From NCBI RefSeq assembly GCF_000003605.2, contig NW_003109089.1, forward strand, positions 35,649 to 99,648: 64,000 bases of DNA, written 5' to 3'. The first letter of the stretch is position 1. Each line of letters opens with the position of its first letter. Made by a program: the position numbers and the translations under genes. The notes under the pieces were generated by a model that had not been told where the DNA came from, ran no database searches, and was given only the letters and a program-made list of their open reading frames with translations. Shown piece by piece: positions 61,965 through 64,000 of this stretch. This DNA is from Saccoglossus kowalevskii. Lineage: Eukaryota > Hemichordata > Enteropneusta > Harrimaniidae.

Positions 61965-63727
61965 CTTTTTACTACACAGCCTACAATAGTGGCAATAATG
62001 GCTACCCCAGTCAGTGATCCGAGTGTCGCCAGAATAATCACTTCTATCTGTGACGTAGATAATCCGGATCCGTTTCCTGTAAAACAAAAATAACGAAAAT
62101 AGAACCAGTTACTTGCTTTAATCCGATACTGTTTTTCTTTTACGCTTGAACCCTCCTCGCAAATATAGATTACTTTGAGCTTAAATTAATAATTCATATT
62201 ATTATTTTGCCTTCAGTCTTTGAGGCTAAAAAATACCTATTTCGATATATAAAGAAAATCTATGGTTTATAACCCGTAGCTGGCATTTATCAGATACGCC
62301 TACGTAGCGGTAAGGTGATGGAAATTTTTTCCTCCCGGCGGGCAGCAAACAAATCGTGGCATCAGTAATATAGATGAGACCTGCATAATGTGTCTGAATT
62401 GGGGATATGTTTGAGATGTATGCGACAGTTATGTATACAGGCGTTTTACTGACACTATATGATACCCAGACACCCACGACTAACGATATGATCAGGTAAT
62501 CGTAATCGAACGAAGTAAATGTATACCTACTTGCAACTATATCGTAGTCGATTGGATCGGTGCTGGCTTTACGTATCACCAAATTTCGAATATGCTGAAT
62601 ATTGCAAGTCTTGTGGTACCCTGCAGGTGATTAGTAGAAAACAACCGAAGTTGCGGAATATGATTACTATTTATTGAATAATAATTTGAATCATGGCTTA
62701 TATACAATTAACACAAACAATATACATAAAGCACATGAAAAGATCCATAACAATCGAAATACAAAATTATTATAGATTGAACCACAAAACAGATTACAAC
62801 TGGACACATTTCCGCACACAGAATTATAAAATTTAGTATTTATAATCGAATTTGATATACGACAAAACTTCTCAACGCAGATTTCTCACATACGGGTCAA
62901 TTGCAAATTCCCTGGGTTTGACGAGATGCCACGTATGGCGAATTTGAAACGTGACAAGTCACAGTCACACGATAAAGGATACTTCGCGTCAAGTCTGAAA
63001 GTGATATCATGACGAACAAAGTTATTTACCATTTTTACTATTCTTGTACGTTTTGATTTGTTGCCGCAATGAACAATAATACGTTTCAGAGCTGAAAAAC
63101 GTTTCAAATAAATTTATAGCTGGGAGAGTACCATTGATTCATGGGACCAAATATCTATAAACATTTGTTCGAATATTATTATTATTATTATTATTATAAT
63201 ATATAAGTATGGAAACACTGTGACTATATTATTCTTATAAACATTAATTGTTATTGCTTGAATGGCGGTCAATATATGATACATGTATCTACATTAGAAT
63301 GTAGAATATGTCCTTTTATTTGTCGAAATTCGTCATAATTATTGATTCACTAGAATTATAACCACCCGGCATTGGGATGAAGGTTACGTCATCCACTGAT
63401 GCAAAGACATACTACATTCAATATTGAAACGCAATTATTTGATTATATTGTTTTTAATTAAGTATACATTTAATACGCCATATGTGCTGTAATGATATAG
63501 AATGCATAATTACCAACGTCGTCACTATGCCGAAGCGTCTGAGTGAATAGCGTTGAAATTGTACTAGTCTGTAGAACAACAGTATGATCAACATACGGAC
63601 AATGGATTAAACGATCCGCATCTATCAAGTCCTCGCTGTTTCTTTGAAGTTCTCCCGTCCTCGTTCTGGGATGAGCCTTTACTTGTATACCATTTGCAAT
63701 GACGTCACGGAAAGAAAAACTTGGGAG
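61965..63727 (-). CDS. Unrecognised single-pass membrane protein, partial, three exons
   Basis: Three exons with agreeing phases: 63727-63514 (phase 0 to 1; ANGIQVKAHPRTRTGE to TLRHSDDV), 62620-62237 (384 nt, phase 1-1; YHKTCNIQHIRNLVIRK to HRFSLYIEI) and 62076-61965 (phase 1 to 2; GNGSGLSTSQIEV, then hydrophobic IILATLGSLTGVAIIATIVG, then CVVKR). The middle exon encodes about 128 residues rich in Val, Ile, Tyr and Thr with three Cys (KTC, TIC, DKC), as expected of a beta-sandwich ectodomain, but I recognise no family. A possible 72-nt in-frame mini-intron (62527-62456) cannot be excluded. The first exon has no signal peptide, so upstream exons lie beyond the right edge; the cytoplasmic part lies to the left and was not found. 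Confidence 0.5.
63175..63200. repeat. Short (TTA)n microsatellite
   Basis: About eight TTA units, upstream of the partial membrane-protein exons and inside the intron between its first two visible exons. Confidence 0.8.
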
Positions 63728-64000
63728 CTGGGTAATTTAAAAAGTCAATTTACAACAATGTATACGTTAAAAAGAAAACCGTGTTTTGTTCTGTGTTGTG
63801 TTTCACCCCCGGAGTCGTTGTTGCAATCAACTATGAGAATGTATGCTTCTCTTCCCCATCGATTCGTGGGAAATTGAGTTCATTGTAGTCTATTAAACCG
63901 ATGTCAGTGTAAATGGTATTATTGTAGAAGTAATCAGTGCTGAAGAACCTGGCATTGTTCCACATACGCGTTAGTCGCAACGCGGTGTTAAATTGTACGT
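63728..64000. other. Right edge, no exon recognised
   Basis: No additional exon with matching phase 0 could be identified before the window ends. The minus strand shows a polypyrimidine-like stretch just before the acceptor at 63728. Confidence 0.4.

Noticed and set aside
62886-63107. Leucine-rich-repeat C-terminal cap on the minus strand (PLSCDCDLS)
   Set aside because: Only a few residues resemble the cap, no repeats precede it, and it lies within the intron of the partial membrane-protein gene.
1-64000. CRISPR arrays, bacterial operons, LTR retroelements or other virus-like fossils
   Set aside because: No repeat-spacer arrays, no paired long terminal repeats and no capsid, envelope or integrase motifs were seen; the DNA is ordinary intron-rich animal sequence.

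Overview
AT-rich, intron-rich animal DNA, most likely from a marine invertebrate (a lophotrochozoan or an invertebrate deuterostome; the sequence does not decide which). Coding sequence is sparse and split into small exons with clean GT-AG junctions. There is no sign of bacterial operons, CRISPR arrays, rRNA, intact tRNA genes or retroviral fossils.

Layout. (1) About 0.4-8.8 kb, minus strand: a secreted multi-domain lectin-like gene. A signal-peptide exon is followed by six FTP (fucolectin/tachylectin-4/pentraxin-1, F-type lectin) domains, each encoded by two phase-1 exons. The four central domains keep the fucose-binding His/Arg/Arg motif; the first and last have lost it. (2) About 8.8-24.4 kb: no gene recognised, but short hAT-type MITEs, a tRNA-derived SINE, (TA)n arrays and a near-duplicate block on both sides of an assembly gap. 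(3) 24.38-30.62 kb, plus strand: a six-exon alpha-type nicotinic acetylcholine receptor subunit, 493 aa, with vicinal cysteines but an altered aromatic box. (4) 30.6-37.3 kb: no gene recognised; a decayed copy of a membrane-anchor exon, microsatellites and a strong hairpin. (5) 37.35-50.89 kb, minus strand: the most striking locus. Nine phase-compatible exons give an uninterrupted 637-aa type I membrane protein: signal peptide, two tandem expansin modules (each a DPBB/barwin-like domain plus a CBM63-like domain), a Thr/Ser-rich stalk, one transmembrane helix and a very short tail. A decayed LINE sits in the 5.3-kb intron between the modules. (6) 50.9-61.9 kb: no gene recognised; a foldback element and tRNA-like SINE heads. 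(7) 61.96-63.73 kb, minus strand: three phase-compatible exons of an unrecognised single-pass membrane protein, partial.

Two of the recognised genes (the FTP array and the tandem expansin) are predicted cell-surface or secreted carbohydrate-interaction proteins. Apart from chromosomal neighbourhood, nothing in the sequence links their functions. All gene models were built by eye from reading frames, splice signals and phase agreement, without transcript or homology-search data.
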